Source: Triplophysa rosa (taxonomy: Eukaryota; Chordata; Actinopteri; Cypriniformes; Nemacheilidae). Taken from it: 64,000 nt of DNA. Each line of letters opens with the position of its first letter. Position 1 is the first letter of the stretch. Under the pieces are notes generated by a model. That model searched no databases. It was given only the letters and a program-made list of their open reading frames with translations, and had not been told where the DNA came from. The translations under genes were made by a program, and so were the position numbers. Location of the stretch: assembly GCF_024868665.1 (NCBI RefSeq), contig NC_079908.1:72415-136414 (forward strand). The letters are read 5' to 3'. Below are positions 1 through 14,200 of the stretch, in pieces.

Positions 1-1
1 A

Positions 2-3000
2 CGAAAACGATGGGAGTCAGAACCGCATCCGTACATTTTCTTCAATGATGACCATGAGTCCATGACATTCATTGGCTTTCATCTTCAGCCGAATGTACAG
101 AATGGGATTGATGCTATTGATCCATCAACAAAAAGAGTGATCAAGCAGAACATCATGACCACAGAGCTCTATGAAGGCCTTAAACTACAGAGAGTTCCCT
201 TCGATATTGATTTTGACCAGCTCCCCAGATGGGAGAAGATTGAGAGACTTTCCAGGGTTTTGGGAATACAGTGGCCTCTTGATCCAGACGAAACATATGA
301 GCTCACCACAGACAACATATTAAAAATGTTGGCAATTCACATGCGCTTCCGCTGTGGGATTCCTGTCATAATCATGGGTGAGACCGGATGCGGGAAGACC
401 AGGCTAATCAAATTCCTTTGTGAGATGCACAGAAGTGGAGTTGCCACTGACAACATGAAACTAGTTAAGGTTCACGGAGGGACCACTTCAGACATGATCT
501 ACTCCAAAGTGAGAGAAGCAGAGGCCATGGCGTTAAGAAACAAGATGGATTATGGCTTTGACTCTGTGTTGTTTTTTGATGAAGCAAACACAACAGAGGC
601 CGTTAGCAGCATTAAGGAAATCCTCTGTGACCAGAGTGTTGATGGACAGCATTTGACAAGTGACACTGGTTTGCAAATTATTGCCGCTTGCAACCCATAC
701 AGAAAGCACACCGACGTAATGATCAAGAGATTGGAGTCAGCTGGTTTGGGATACAGAGTTCGTGCTGAGGAAGCAGACGAAAAGCTTGGATCCATTCCAC
801 TCCGCCAGCTAGTGTACAGAGTGCAGGCTTTACCACCTAGCATGATTCCACTAGTTTGGGACTTTGGGCAGCTCAATGACCATACTGAAAAAATGTACAT
901 CAAGCAAATAGTTGAACGGGTAGTTGAAACCCATTCCATTGATGCAGATTACATTGCGACTATCACCAATGTTCTTTCAGCCTCACAGATGTATATGCGT
1001 ACGAGACAGGATGAATGTAGTTTTGTGAGTCTGAGGGATGTCGAGCGCTGCATGCAAGTTTTTGGCTGGTTCTACAAAAACTACCCAATGATCTTCTCGG
1101 AGCTTGACCAGTTTGAAGGCATTCAGCGGGCAGAGAGAAACGATCAACAACAGGGGAATGCTAATGAAAGAAACCCATTTCTTTGGTCGTTACTTATGGC
1201 TGTTGGTGTGTGTTACCATGCCTGCTTGGAGGATAAAGAGAAATTCCGAAGGAAAATTTGCAGGTACCTTCCAGAGACCTACTGTCAAATGAAGGTGATG
1301 CAGGAAATCTCACTTATTCAGGATCTTTTTTTGAGTGGAGTTCCTTTGGGGGACACCATTGCTCGAAACAGTGCCTTGAAGGAAAATGTGTTCATGATGG
1401 TAATTTGCATTGAACTACGAATACCTCTCTTTTTAGTTGGAAAACCTGGAAGCTCCAAGTCCCTGTCTAAAACTCTGGTTGCTGATGGTATGCAAGGCCA
1501 AGCGGCCCATTCAGATTTGTTCAGAAAGTTGAAGCAGATCCATCTTGTTTCCTTTCAATGCAGTCCTCATTCTACACCAGACGGGATCATCAACACATTT
1601 AAGCAATGTGCCCGTTTTCAGGAAGGCAAGAATCTAAGAGAGTACGTCTCGGTAGTAGTACTAGATGAGATTGGCTTGGCGGAAGATTCCCCAAAAATGC
1701 CTCTGAAAACTTTACATCCTTTGCTGGAGGAGGGATGCATAGATGATCAGCCAGTACCCCACAAGAAGGTGGGTTTCATCGGTATCTCAAACTGGGCTTT
1801 GGACCCAGCCAAGATGAACAGAGGGATATTTGTTTCACGTGGCGATCCTGATGAAAGGGAGTTGATCGAGAGCGCAAAAGGCATATGTTCCTCCGATGCC
1901 ATGATCCTTGAGAGGGTGAGAGAGTACTTTCAGCCATTCGCCCGTGCTTACCTGAACATCTGTAAGAAACAGGGAAAAGGTTTCTTTGGTCTGCGAGACT
2001 ATTACAGCTTGATCAAGATGATGTTTGCTGTAGCCAAAGCTGCTGATTGGAAGCCGAGCGCTGACCAGATCGTGAAGGCTGTGTTGAGGAACTTCAGTGG
2101 CAAGGACAATGTTGATGCTGTCACAGTTTTCACCAGCAGACTAAATATCACACCGAAGCTTGAGAATATCAGTGCCATTGAGCTTGTTAGAGAAAACATC
2201 ACAGCCATTGGTCAAGATGAGGAATGCAGATACCTGCTTGTTCTGACCAAAAACTATGCAGCCCTTCGAATACTACAGCAAACGTTTTTTTCAGACCAGC
2301 ACCAACCAGAGATTATCTTTGGGTCAAGCTTTCCAAAAGACCAAGAATATACTCAGATATGTCGCAACATTAACCGTGTCAAGATCTGTATGGAAACTGG
2401 TCAAACCATTGTCCTCCTGAATTTGCAGAACTTGTACGAAAGCTTGTATGATGCTCTCAACCAGTATTACGTGTGCCTCGGAGGTCAGAAATATGTGGAT
2501 TTGGGACTTGGAACCCACAGAGTCAAATGCAGAGTGCACAAGGATTTCAGGCTCATTGTCATTGAGGAGAAGGACATCGTGTACAAGCAGTTTCCCATTC
2601 CACTGATCAACAGATTGGAGAAACATTATCTTGACATCAATACTGTGCTAAGGAGGGAGCAGAAGGACCTTGTTCAGAAGCTTGAACACTGGGTTCAGTG
2701 CTTCATCGCTGCTCGAAGCAAGCATTCGGTTGTTCCTCAAGCGCGGCGCTATTGTCCAGCGGATGTGTTCATTGGCTACCACTCGGACACATGTGCGTCT
2801 GTTGTACTGCAAGTCACAGAGCAACTTAAAGGGCAAATGGAGTTCTCAGATCCTAGAATCATAGATGAGGCTAAATGGATCCTTTTGAACTGTGCAACAC
2901 CAGATGCTGTTGTTCGGCTAGACTGCACTTCCCTCCCCAGTGTGGAAATCGACCAATTGTCAAGTGTATACTTCAAAGACCAGAAGCATAGTTCCCTTGC

Positions 3001-3058
3001 TGACTTCATCCTTTCTCACACACAGCAAACAGGGCCTAGCCATGCCTTTTTCACAGAG
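2..3058 (+). CDS. rnf213: rnf213 giant exon: AAA3 and AAA4 ATPase modules
   Basis: This 1,019-codon exon encodes two AAA+ modules. The first has a Walker A motif GETGCGKT at fragment residues 126-133 (bases 377-400) and a Walker B ending FFDEAN, with the Asp-Glu pair at about 193-194. The second has a Walker A-like loop GKPGSSKS at 480-487 (from base 1439) and a Walker B LDEIGLAED with Asp at about 555. Both match the known AAA3/AAA4 layout of RNF213. AAA3 keeps the GCGKT lysine and threonine, while the second loop ends in KS. Open sequence before the first Met (base 62) translates as family sequence (EPHPYIFFNDDHES), so that Met is internal. The exon ends at the donor GAG|GTAAAG and splices in phase 0 to 3558. 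Confidence 0.95.
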
Positions 3059-6000
3059 GTAAAGCAATACTTCTGATTATTACTCTGGAATAGTGGTTCT
3101 CAGCATACATCCAAGGGGGCAACAAGATGGTTTAAAACCAACTTAAAAATGATCAACAGCATTTATCTTGATTTACACAATTCCCTCATCAACCATCACC
3201 AAGTCTTGGACAACAAATTTTAAAAGGGTGATTTATAGACCTGGGAGGAAATGTATCAGATTATAGAAAGTCACGAACACTTCTGTAATGATAATAATTT
3301 GAATTCTAGATATACTGTATGTCAACATGTAAAATATTTTGTTTGGTAGAAACTGCTGAGTAATTTCTCTTTGTAAAAGCGTTGTCATTACAGCAGAAGT
3401 ACCAGAAAGTCTACACCTGGGGGCCCTTCTAGTATTGCATTGGATAATGGGTGGGGGGGGGTTGGGGAGAACCACTGCTCTAGAACAATCTATTGCATTT
3501 CTGTCTTGGAAAACATCTTTGTACACTAAACTTTCAATCTTATCCCTAATCCTTTAGGTGACGACTTTCTCAAGGCTTCTGACTGCAGCTGAAACTGAAC
3601 AGCTACAGAATGCCGTCCAAAACATAGAGCTCCTTTCTCTACAGCAGTTTGACACGGAACACTCATTCCTCAAGAAAATCAAGTACTGTGCTCACAAACC
3701 ACCACATGTATATCGTATCGCAACAAAAAGCACAAATATTCTCAATAAAATGAATTAAAACCCTTTTTCTGTCTTCAGAAATTATTTGGAAAACACCACT
3801 GGGGACAAGATACTTCTCATCCAGAGCGATTTTGATGAAGGCTCCCAAAGTTCAAATGTCATCGCATCTGCAAAGTGAGTTGAATGTGACTGTTTGCACG
3901 TTTAGTATCTTCCTTAAATGAGATGAAAACAGAATGATTTGAATTTAAAATATATTTCCAGGTATTCCTCTATCAATGAAATCAACAAGTTCAGGAAAGA
4001 GAGCCATGGAAAGATTTTTATGTACTTCATCACTAAACTACCAAGAATGGATGGTGGAACTTCTTACATCGGATTTCATGGCGGTAAGCAAAGTTTGATT
4101 GGACCCCCGACTAACATTGTTTGTTTTGGAGGGAACCTCATTGAAGATTCTTTTGATAAGGCCCTTGGAAGTCGGTCCACGTTGATGACCTCAGAAGATC
4201 GAAAGATATCGTCTCTGATATAAAAGCCTTGCAGTGTCTGACCATCAGCCAGCTGTTTGAAGAGAAACCAGAGAAAGCAGCTGAGCCTGAAGGTAAAGTC
4301 ATTGAGAGCTAGTGTATAGTTAAGGGATGATCTGCAATCAATCTAAACAATCTAAATCATGTTTACTGCCTTCAGTTATGCAGGTTGAGGAAATGTACGC
4401 AGAAGAAGAAGAAAAGATGGAAGTAGAAGACAATGCTGTGAGTTTAACAACATCACTGTAATATCAGTCCGGTGTATTTGTGATGCTATCGTCTCCCTGT
4501 TGTTGTTGTGTTTCTTGTGCTTTAGGTCTGGGAGAGTGTTGTGGACACCACAGCGCTGTTGCGTAGCTGCGTTCAGAGTGCAGTTGGCATGCTGAGAGAT
4601 CAGACGGAGACGGGCACCCGCAGCACTAAGAGACTAGAGATTCTGCTCATGCTCCTCGCTGACAATCAGACTCTGCAAGGTGAGAGGTTTCTTTTGTTGT
4701 GCGAGGAAAAGAGCAAACATAATGAGGACAGTCCACGTTTCTTTTCACTTTTAAACAAAGAGAACAACAGAAGAGAAAGAATTAAAAATCTCACGGGGAG
4801 GAATGACAATGATACACAGGAATTCATTCAATAGGCGAAATTAGGAATAAAGTGAAAATATCATATAAAATTGTCCTGAAAAGAACCATAATGGGCCTGC
4901 CGAGATCATCTTATCTTTCTTCCACTGTGAAATAACTCTTTAAAGCTTTCATTACTTATCCACTCATATGTTTCCAGCTGAATTTCTGAAGACTTTAAAG
5001 AAGCGAATCTATTCGTTGTTGATCATTCAAGATGAAAACACAATCTCTGCCAAGAGCTGGGTCTCCAGAGAAGCACTAAATATTGATGCCTTGCAGGAGG
5101 GTGGAACTTTCAGGTAAGGATGAGAGAGAGAATGTAGAACTGCACACTGTTTTGGATTGTAGCATTTCAGATGTTGACTTTGACTTGGCCTTTTGAGCTG
5201 TTTTTGTGAAACTTGCCCATCATTTTTGTGTTTTAGACATGCTCTGTGGAGGCGAGTTCAAGCTGTGATAACTCCCTTCTTGGCTCAACTTGTTTCAATT
5301 ATTGATCGGGACTGCAATCTAGACCTCTTGCTGGATACAAACTCTGAGGAATCCTTGAAGAAACTCTGGTTGAACATTTTTGGAGATGCCAAGTTGCTGA
5401 ATGTTCCTTATGCAAGCCTGAAAAACAAGTATGTGGTTATTTGATTTTAAGATGCATTTTGTACACCTTTGGGTCCAAAACATCTATGCACGTACACAAA
5501 TGACCCTATCTTCCATTTCAGTAAGCAACCCGAAAGACCACATTACTTTGGGTGAGTTCTGGGTTAGAAAAAGAAAATTACTCACGTCCTCATGTCGTTC
5601 CACAACCGTAAGCCCTTCCTTCATCTTCAGAACACAAAAGAAGATTTTGCTAAAACACTTCATCTTTAACAGCTCAGAGATGAAGACGATCTTGGTTCAG
5701 AACTACGTTGCAGTTGACAGGAACATGGGCTGCACGATGCCTTTCAGCTGGAGAATTAAAGATTATCTAGAGGAACTTTGGGTCCACGCTTTACAGCGAG
5801 AAGGTATTTTTTGCAGCTTTTTTCCTGAACAATCATGCTTAAATCAGTGTGGTTAGTTCTCATGGATTTTGAGGATTTTCCATACCTTGAACTCTGTTCT
5901 TACAATTTAAAGTAATAAGTATAAACAATAGACCTTCTGTTTTTATTTCCGTCGACAGGACACACTCTAAAGCAATTTGAAGAGTTCTTTTGGCAAACCC

Positions 6001-8107
6001 CTTTAGGCAGATACATCTCTGAAGCATCCTGTGAGATGCAGATGGAGTTCTTCCACAGGTATCTTCAGGATTTCATCTCCATGACCATGAATGTAACATC
6101 CAAGGTGGATCTTGAGGTGAGAGCCAGAGCCTTTCAAAGGTTTTGTCCAAGCGCATACACTTGTTCATGTGTTGATATGCTAGTGTATCTGTTTTTGTGT
6201 TTTAGCTCTTATGTGGAGCTCTTACCTGTGGTGTAAACGAGCTCAGAGATGGGCAGGAAACGCGTGAGAGTGAAGTGATTTCTCTGCCGTGGGTTCACGC
6301 TGCCTACAATCACTTCAAGAACCGAATACAGAACCTCTACAGGATGATCAGTATAGAGCCGGAGATAGCTCAGATGCTTCTAGATAACACCTGTGCAAGA
6401 GAGGGAGCGGAACTGGCAAGTGCTTGAATGTTTCTTCTGCGCTAGTTGGGCATTGGATGTGCAACTGCTGAAGTTACATCGCTCGGATCATGTTTCTGTT
6501 TCTCAGGTATTAGACGTGTACGCTGCTCTGGCCTGTATTGAATACCTGGAGCCCCGGACTCTAGATGGAGATGTTGAAAGTCTGGCCTGGCTTAGACGTG
6601 TCAAAAAGCTACAGGTGCCAGTTGAGCTGGTCTGCTGTGAGGAGAGTCTGCGGCACTATGGAGAGAGAAGCAAACAGATGATCACACATGTCAAGTGAGT
6701 TACAAGCTCATGTCCGGGGATGGCTTTTACGGTATTCTTGATCCAATAAGAGTATTGGTTACTCATTTGGTATTGCTAGAAGTTCAGTTCTGATGTGTGC
6801 AGTGCTGGCTCAGATCATTCGCTGACCCTTTGTAAATAAATACCACAAAAGCACACAGATCAACTTGAAATGGGTGCTCGACCTAAACAAATCATATCAG
6901 AAAAATGTATGAAAAGTCAGCACACCAAAGCTCCAGACTTTAAGCACACATGCTCGAAACTGATGAAGAGTCGTGTGCTCGAAAAGTTACACGTTTTGTG
7001 AAAGTCTGTTCAAAAGTGTTTCATATTTTTGGAGCTATTTTTGATGTTCTGACTTTTCATACATTTTTCTCATGCGCTTTGTAATGATCAGTATTATCAT
7101 GCATGTGGTATTCATTCTCAGACACGGCTGGCAGCGCATTCACTCACTGGCCTTGTTTGTGGAGCACATGCTGCTGGGTGTTGGAGACGTGCACGTGAAA
7201 CTCAGGCCGCTGGTTCTGGAGCACACTCGACGCCTAGCACAAGTGAGGCCACTCATAGTCCTTTGTGGAAAACAGTTTTATTTCAGCTTCAAGTCAGGAT
7301 TGACTCATCTGTTTGTTGAAGGTCCTAGAACAGAAGTCAGACCTCAAGAAGAAGCAGCCGTTTGAGGCAGTCATCACCGTGCTCAAGACCTGCAAAGATG
7401 AAGCCTCTCGGAGCACTTTTAGGTTTGATTTGATATTAGGTCTTCTTTTTTAAATCATTAGACTGCTGTTACAGGATTGTGATGACATGTGACTAGAAAC
7501 ATTTAACAATGGATTGTAAGGTGAAATCATTCGGACTGTTGAATCTAAATGTAGTGTTTACCCACAGTAAATGCTAAATAAAGTGATCTCGCTGATGTCC
7601 ACATTTATGTCACACGCTTCAAATTGGATTTGATCTTTTGACATGCACATGTTAAAGCAATAAACCCTGTGAAGCAGTGGATTACAGGGCATTTTATAAC
7701 AGCTAAGGGGTGTTGTTAGGCACGACGTGAAGTGAAGCTGTCGTAAAATGCACTTGTAACCCACTGCTTCACAGGGCTTATTGCTTTTATAAAACGGTTA
7801 TTTCATATGCGCGGCAAGGCTTTCTATTAGGATCCACGTAAACGCAGTGAGTGTTTGTTTACCCAGGTTTGGCATTCAGCTCTGTCCCGTGTGCATGGGA
7901 GACCCTCGGGACCCTTTGAGTCTGCCCTGTGACCACATCTACTGTCTAACCTGCATCAAACAGTGGCTGGCGCCCAGTCAGATGCATTGCCCTCTGTGTC
8001 TACAGGAAGTGCCTGATGACTTTGAGCTCAAGGCCTCTGAGACTACAAGGTAATCTAATACATGTCTGGGCTGAATATTTTCAGCTTTGCTTTATTTTTC
8101 TTGTTTG

Positions 8108-8179
<72 letters not shown>

Positions 8180-8180
8180 N

Positions 8181-8275
<95 letters not shown>

Positions 8276-11200
8276 ACACCGATCAGGCATAACAATAGGA
8301 GCACTGACAGGTGACATGAATAATACTAATTATCTCTTCAACACGCCACCTGTTAGCGGGTGGGATATATCAGGCAGAATGAGAACATTTTGTCCTCAAA
8401 GTTGATGTGTTAGAAGCAGGAAAAATGACAAGGGCCAGCAGGACAAGGGCCAGATTGTGATAGCTAGAAGACAGGGTCAGAGCATCTCCAAAACTGCAGC
8501 TCTTGTGATGTGTTCCCGGTCTGCAGTGGTCACTATCTATCAAAAGTGGTCAAGGAAGGAACAGTAGGGAACCAGCAACAGGGTCATGGGCGGCCAAGGC
8601 CCACTGGTGCACGTGGAGCGAAGGCCAACAGACCAGCTACTGTAGTTTAAATTGCTGAAGAGGATAAGGCTGGTTCTGATAGAAAGGTGTCAGAATACAC
8701 AGTGCATCGCAGTTTGTAGCGTATGCCCATGCTGACCCATGTCCATCGTCAAAAGAGCCAACAGAGGGCACGTGAGCATCTGAACTGGACCACAGAGAAA
8801 TGGAAGAAGGTGGCTCGATCGGAGGAATCACGTTTTCTTGAACATCACGTGGATGGCCGGTTGCCTGGGGAACACATGACACCTGGATGCACTGTGGGAA
8901 GAAGTCAAGCCCAGCAGAGGCAGTGTGATGCTTTGGGCAATGTTCTGCCAGAGACCACAGTGGAGGCCATGCCTCGACGGGTCAGGGTTGTGTTGGAAGC
9001 AAAAGTGGGACCGACGCAATATTAGAAAGGCGTTAGGTCATAATGTTATGCTTGATGGGTATATGTTCATGTATGTACCAGTCTAAACACTCTCGTGTGC
9101 TTGTTTTGGTCACTAGGGGTCTCATCCATCAGAACTCATTGTTCAGAATGCGATGTAATGCTTTCTTCATTGATTTGGTGTCCACCGTGTGCTTCAAAGA
9201 CAACACTCCGCCCAGCAAAGACATCATACACCACCTGCTGTCCCTCCTGATGGTGGAGGTCAGCTCGCTCCCTCACATCAGAGGTACATCTGTTTGTCAT
9301 GTGTGTACATGTACAGTATGTGTGGAGGACTAGATTACGATTAGACCCATGTTCCTCTCAGGACAAGACCGGAGGTTCTTGACAAAGGCTCTTTCTCCCT
9401 TCGATGACTCTGTGGATAAGAATCCAGTAGTGCGTTCCGTGGTGCTGAAACTCCTGCTCAAGTACAGGTGAGTAGCTCACAGCGTACCCTTCTTTCACAT
9501 TGAGGGATGAAATCATTTTTTGTCTTTTCCTCTTTCAGCTTCGATGATGTAAAGCACTATCTTCAGCGACATCTGACAGAAGTTGAGCAGAGCAACATCA
9601 TTGAGAAGACTGATAAAACTGAGCTTTATTCCTTGTACATAAACTGTTTGGAGGTGTGTATGTCATCGTCCTCACCAACCTAGTCACAGCTTAGTTACAG
9701 TCGTTTACAACTTTCAAGTAGTTTTGATGATGATGATATCATTTACTGAGCATCTACATCATGCTGATCACGGCTGGTGTGGTGTCTGGTCAAGCTTCTT
9801 GAAAATAGCCAGATTCCATCTCTGCATAACTCTCATGCTTTTCCTTCACCATCCACTCTTTTCATTTGGATCAAAACCGACAACAGTAAATTCAGTCTGG
9901 TTTGTCCAAACTTTTGACTGCTAGTATTTTGTTGTTTTTATGGACAACCCTATTGGAGCCCTACTGGAAATGTATGTTTTAAGGTTCATTTTTACAGATT
10001 CAATTCCTTTTGGTAGTGCATGCAATTAAAATGAATTAACAAAGTTACTTTCTTAAGATTCTGTGTATGTTCTGTGTAGGTCAAAAGTCAAGTTTCCCTC
10101 TGTGTGTGCAGGACTCGATGTACGATCGGACACAGTGGCACTCTGTCGGCGAGCGTCAGATCTGTTTGCAGGAGGAAAGACATTTTCTGCTGGAGTTTCT
10201 TCATTCTGACTCCTTGTCTGCACACACTGTATCTGTAGATCACCTGCAGCGGCTGGCCAGAGTTCGGCTGTGTCTGGATACGACCGCTGAGCTGCTGGTC
10301 AACAGATCGACTCGTGCTGGTGAACATTTCACCCAAAAGCCAAAAGAAATTATGTGCATAAAATATCAACCCTGTTTGGAGACCTTGTGAAAATATACAT
10401 CTACATTGATTGATATTGGTCTTCTTGTTTTAGGTGGACGTGATGATGCTTTGGCTTCTAGCCCAGAGTTTTTCAACAGTGTGGTTGATCTGTGCTGCCG
10501 GAGCGGGAATGACTGGTTCAGGGTTTATCTCATCAGAAAGATCTGCAGTCTTCATGGGGTTGAATATGTCCAGAAGCTTCTGCCACAAAAAGAGTTCATG
10601 TGGCTGTTTCCTCAGGAGATTCTTGAGTCGGTGGGTTTAAGTTGAATTAACGTCATGATGCTGACGTGAGTCAGAAGTATTTGTGCTTGAACTATTCAAT
10701 GTATTTTGTGCACAGAAGCAAGATGGCAGTCAGATTGACCAGTATCTAGCATGCGGGATGGGTTACAAAACTATTCGAGATGCAGTAGCCAAAGCCATGC
10801 TGGACTGTAACATGGACAGAATACAGAAAGCCATTGAGGTGTGTATTTACTCCTTTACACACACAAACCAGAGTGAAATGTGCCTGTGTGGCACTTTTGC
10901 ATTGACCAGGGTCAAAAATGAGGGCCACCAAACTAAAAAAGCCACGGTAACTGCTGTACTGCAAGTCAAAATGGTAAAAGAATGAAAGTGTGGATCACGT
11001 TGCATCTTATTTTTCTTGGCTGTGTTGAGCATTATTATCATTCACACACATTTCTGTTATGAACCTTGAGAGTGAGACCCCCAACATAAGATTACACACG
11101 AACCAACTAGAACTATAGGCATGAATATATGATCTGTGCAATGTATGTTTGTACTCGCGTGATTGGAACAGAGCTATTACAGTGTCATGAAGGGTTTAAG

Positions 11201-14200
11201 CATGCAGTCACATTCTTGGCATTTTTTATCTGTGCTGATCAGCCGATGTCTTTGTTTGAAGGCTTGCAACTGCACACCCATGAAGAAAGCTGTTTATCTG
11301 CTAATGGCTTTGTTCAGAGAAGTCACATCGCTGTACAGAACTGAAAACACCAACATGCACCCTAAACCTGAGGTAAAACACAACACATATACAGTACACT
11401 ACATAACAAATCTGCTTCATGGTTTTGGAAGAACAGTCTATGGAGAATGGGAATAAAACCATTAAGAATGGTTAGTCAAAGGGTAATATCAAATGAGGAA
11501 TAGCATTTTCTTTTAGATTCTGAGATTAAAGAGTTTGATGTCAAATGAAAACATACTGTTAAGTTTCATTCATTACACAGATGAAGCCATCAGAAACTTG
11601 TTGATCAGTGTGCATTCCCTGATGCCTGACATTCATGTTACGTTTGTTTTCTGTAGCAATGTGTCGGCCTTGGAGAATTTCTCAGAAGCTCAGACGTCTT
11701 GGTCAATAATGAAATGAGAGAGTTTGCTGAAGCGCTGGTGAATAACCGGCTGTGCGCGCTGCGTGTACGGCCGCAGATGACAGGCAGAGAGTTTGTGCTG
11801 CTGGAGGTCACAGTTCACATGGCTGCGGTCCTGCTGTGTGGAAACTTCCCTTTACTGCAACCACTGCAGCGTCTGGCTCTGTCCCCGAACAACATGACGG
11901 TGCGAAACCACATGAGAATGAAAGAGACAAGATGACTGGAACGAATGCGAGCGTGATATTGATCTGGCATGTGTTCTCCTCACAGGCTTCATTCATCCCG
12001 ACTATGCCTGATGACATGTTGGCTGTTGCCCAGCAGGCCATGGGACAGCTTCAGTGGTATTGTGAGTGTCGTAGCACAGACATCATCAAAACCAATCCAT
12101 CGCGTTAGACTGTTGTGCTTCATGTTAGTCTAGTCAGAACCAAACCGAAATGACAAACAAATGTCGTCTTTTGATGAATTGAGTACCTAAGGTAATACCT
12201 CGTGCCTTCACGTGCTATCAGAGCTATTGTAAATGTGTAAATAAACCAGACATGACTTGTGTTTACCGCTGGGATGCTCGAGGGTAATTCCCGAGTGTCA
12301 TGAACTTTACTTTATAAAGATATGGTAAAGGGAAAACCCTTGCTTCTGTGACTGGTATGATTTATTCAATTCATTTGATTGCTATAGCGCTTTTACAATT
12401 TGCATTGCATTAAAGCAGCTGTACAAGAAAACCAAACATAAGTGGAACACGCACACAAGATAAGACAAAGCTTCAAAGTAATATGAAATAGTGAAGATAA
12501 GGTAAAAACGCACATGCATACGCAGACACGTAGAAACACACATACATAGGCATTGTAGTGCATGTTAACATACGAATGAACCAGTTGAAGCGTATCGTAT
12601 GTTTCATACACAATGTTTGACTGACATTCCAGATAAAGATGGCACTGTTCATGTTTATGTGCTCGTCAATAATCAGGATGCTAAATGTCATTTTGGCTTT
12701 CATTTCATTTAATTCCTAAGCCTGGTGTCCTCTGTGACGAAGTAGGACAAGTTTGGACTGAAATGTGATCTATGATTAAATATCTTTTTTCATCTTAACA
12801 GTCTGTCCTAACGGTCATCCGTGCACTGTTGGTGAGGTAAGTTCATGTGACTTCATTCCTATCATTTGGCTTATCATCACTGAGTTCATGTACTGCATTA
12901 TATGTATACAGTCACAGAAACATTCAAATAAAAAGAATAAAACGTTTTGCTCCTCCATCTGTCCAGTGTGGTCGACCCATGGAAATCAGTCGCTGTCCAG
13001 ACTGTAATATAGAAATAGGTGGCACCAACCACAATCCTGTTCAGGGCTTCCACGTCATGCTGAAACAGTAAGTTATCTCGCAGTGAATGCTTGTTGTTCC
13101 TGTCTAGTTTTAGGAAATGTAATGGATCACCTCCCAGCTAACACAGTACGTTCTGACGACGTCGCCAGTTCCTCTTCATTTGGTCACCGTGACATTACTC
13201 TGTGACCACGTTCTGAGGACGTCTTGGCCACGTTTCATTTCTTTGAATTTTTGCTAACGTTCCAGAAACATCGTAGCCACGTCCTCAAATAACGTCGTGA
13301 ATTAATCCCGTTGAGGTACACTGGTCTTCAGATAACCTGGACACTGGTCATTTGATTAATGAATCTGGTCATTTCTATTTGTTATGCGAAACATTTATGA
13401 TCAGAGTAAAATCTGTTTTATTGTCAAGACGAATGCTATTAATCCAACTTTTCACAGCTATTAAACTGGAGTTAAATCAAATACAACAATTAATACTGTC
13501 ACATGTTCATGTTAGTTTCTAGTGGACTTTTAGTTTGTACCTTTTGTGTCCTGTTTCCTGTCTTGTGTTCTAGTCTTTGTAGTCTAGTTATTTTGTCTAG
13601 CCCTCATTAGTTTGTGTATTTAAACCCCAGTGTTTCTCTTGTCAGTTGTATTGTTGGTGTGGTGTTCTGTTTTTGGTTTCCTTGGTCATTTGCCATTTTG
13701 TTTAATTTTATTAACACTGCCTGCAGTTGTATCTGCTCCCAGTCTGTTGGCGAGGAATATGGTCCGGTCCAGATACATGGTCACAACATAACTGTGAAAT
13801 ACAATCGCTGCATTGTACAGTTCAATATTTAACATATGAATATCTAACTGTCGATGCTTAAACACACAGATCTTAAAAACATTGCATCCACAGCTTTATA
13901 TTGAAATGTTTGGAATTAGTTTTGTAGACGGATACGATATAATTGTGCCTAACCTTATATTTCTAGTAACACTTTACAATAAGGTTCAGTTCATGATCTA
14001 ACAGCGCACAACGTCTTTTGTCTTAGTTTAAGGTTCATGTAAATGTATTAATATCTGTTGTTTCTCTGACTGTTCATTCTGTTTATTAATGTTTATACCA
14101 CCTGAAAAAAAAAAATCCATGAATATACGAAGACCACAAAATATAAGAGAATGATAAAACTGTGGGAAAAGTACCGAACTACAAAATGTACGTTTAGGGT

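Noticed and set aside
8055..8405. Several open frames of Ser-Leu or Arg-Glu repeats
   Set aside because: They are translations of the (TC)n microsatellite in an intron.
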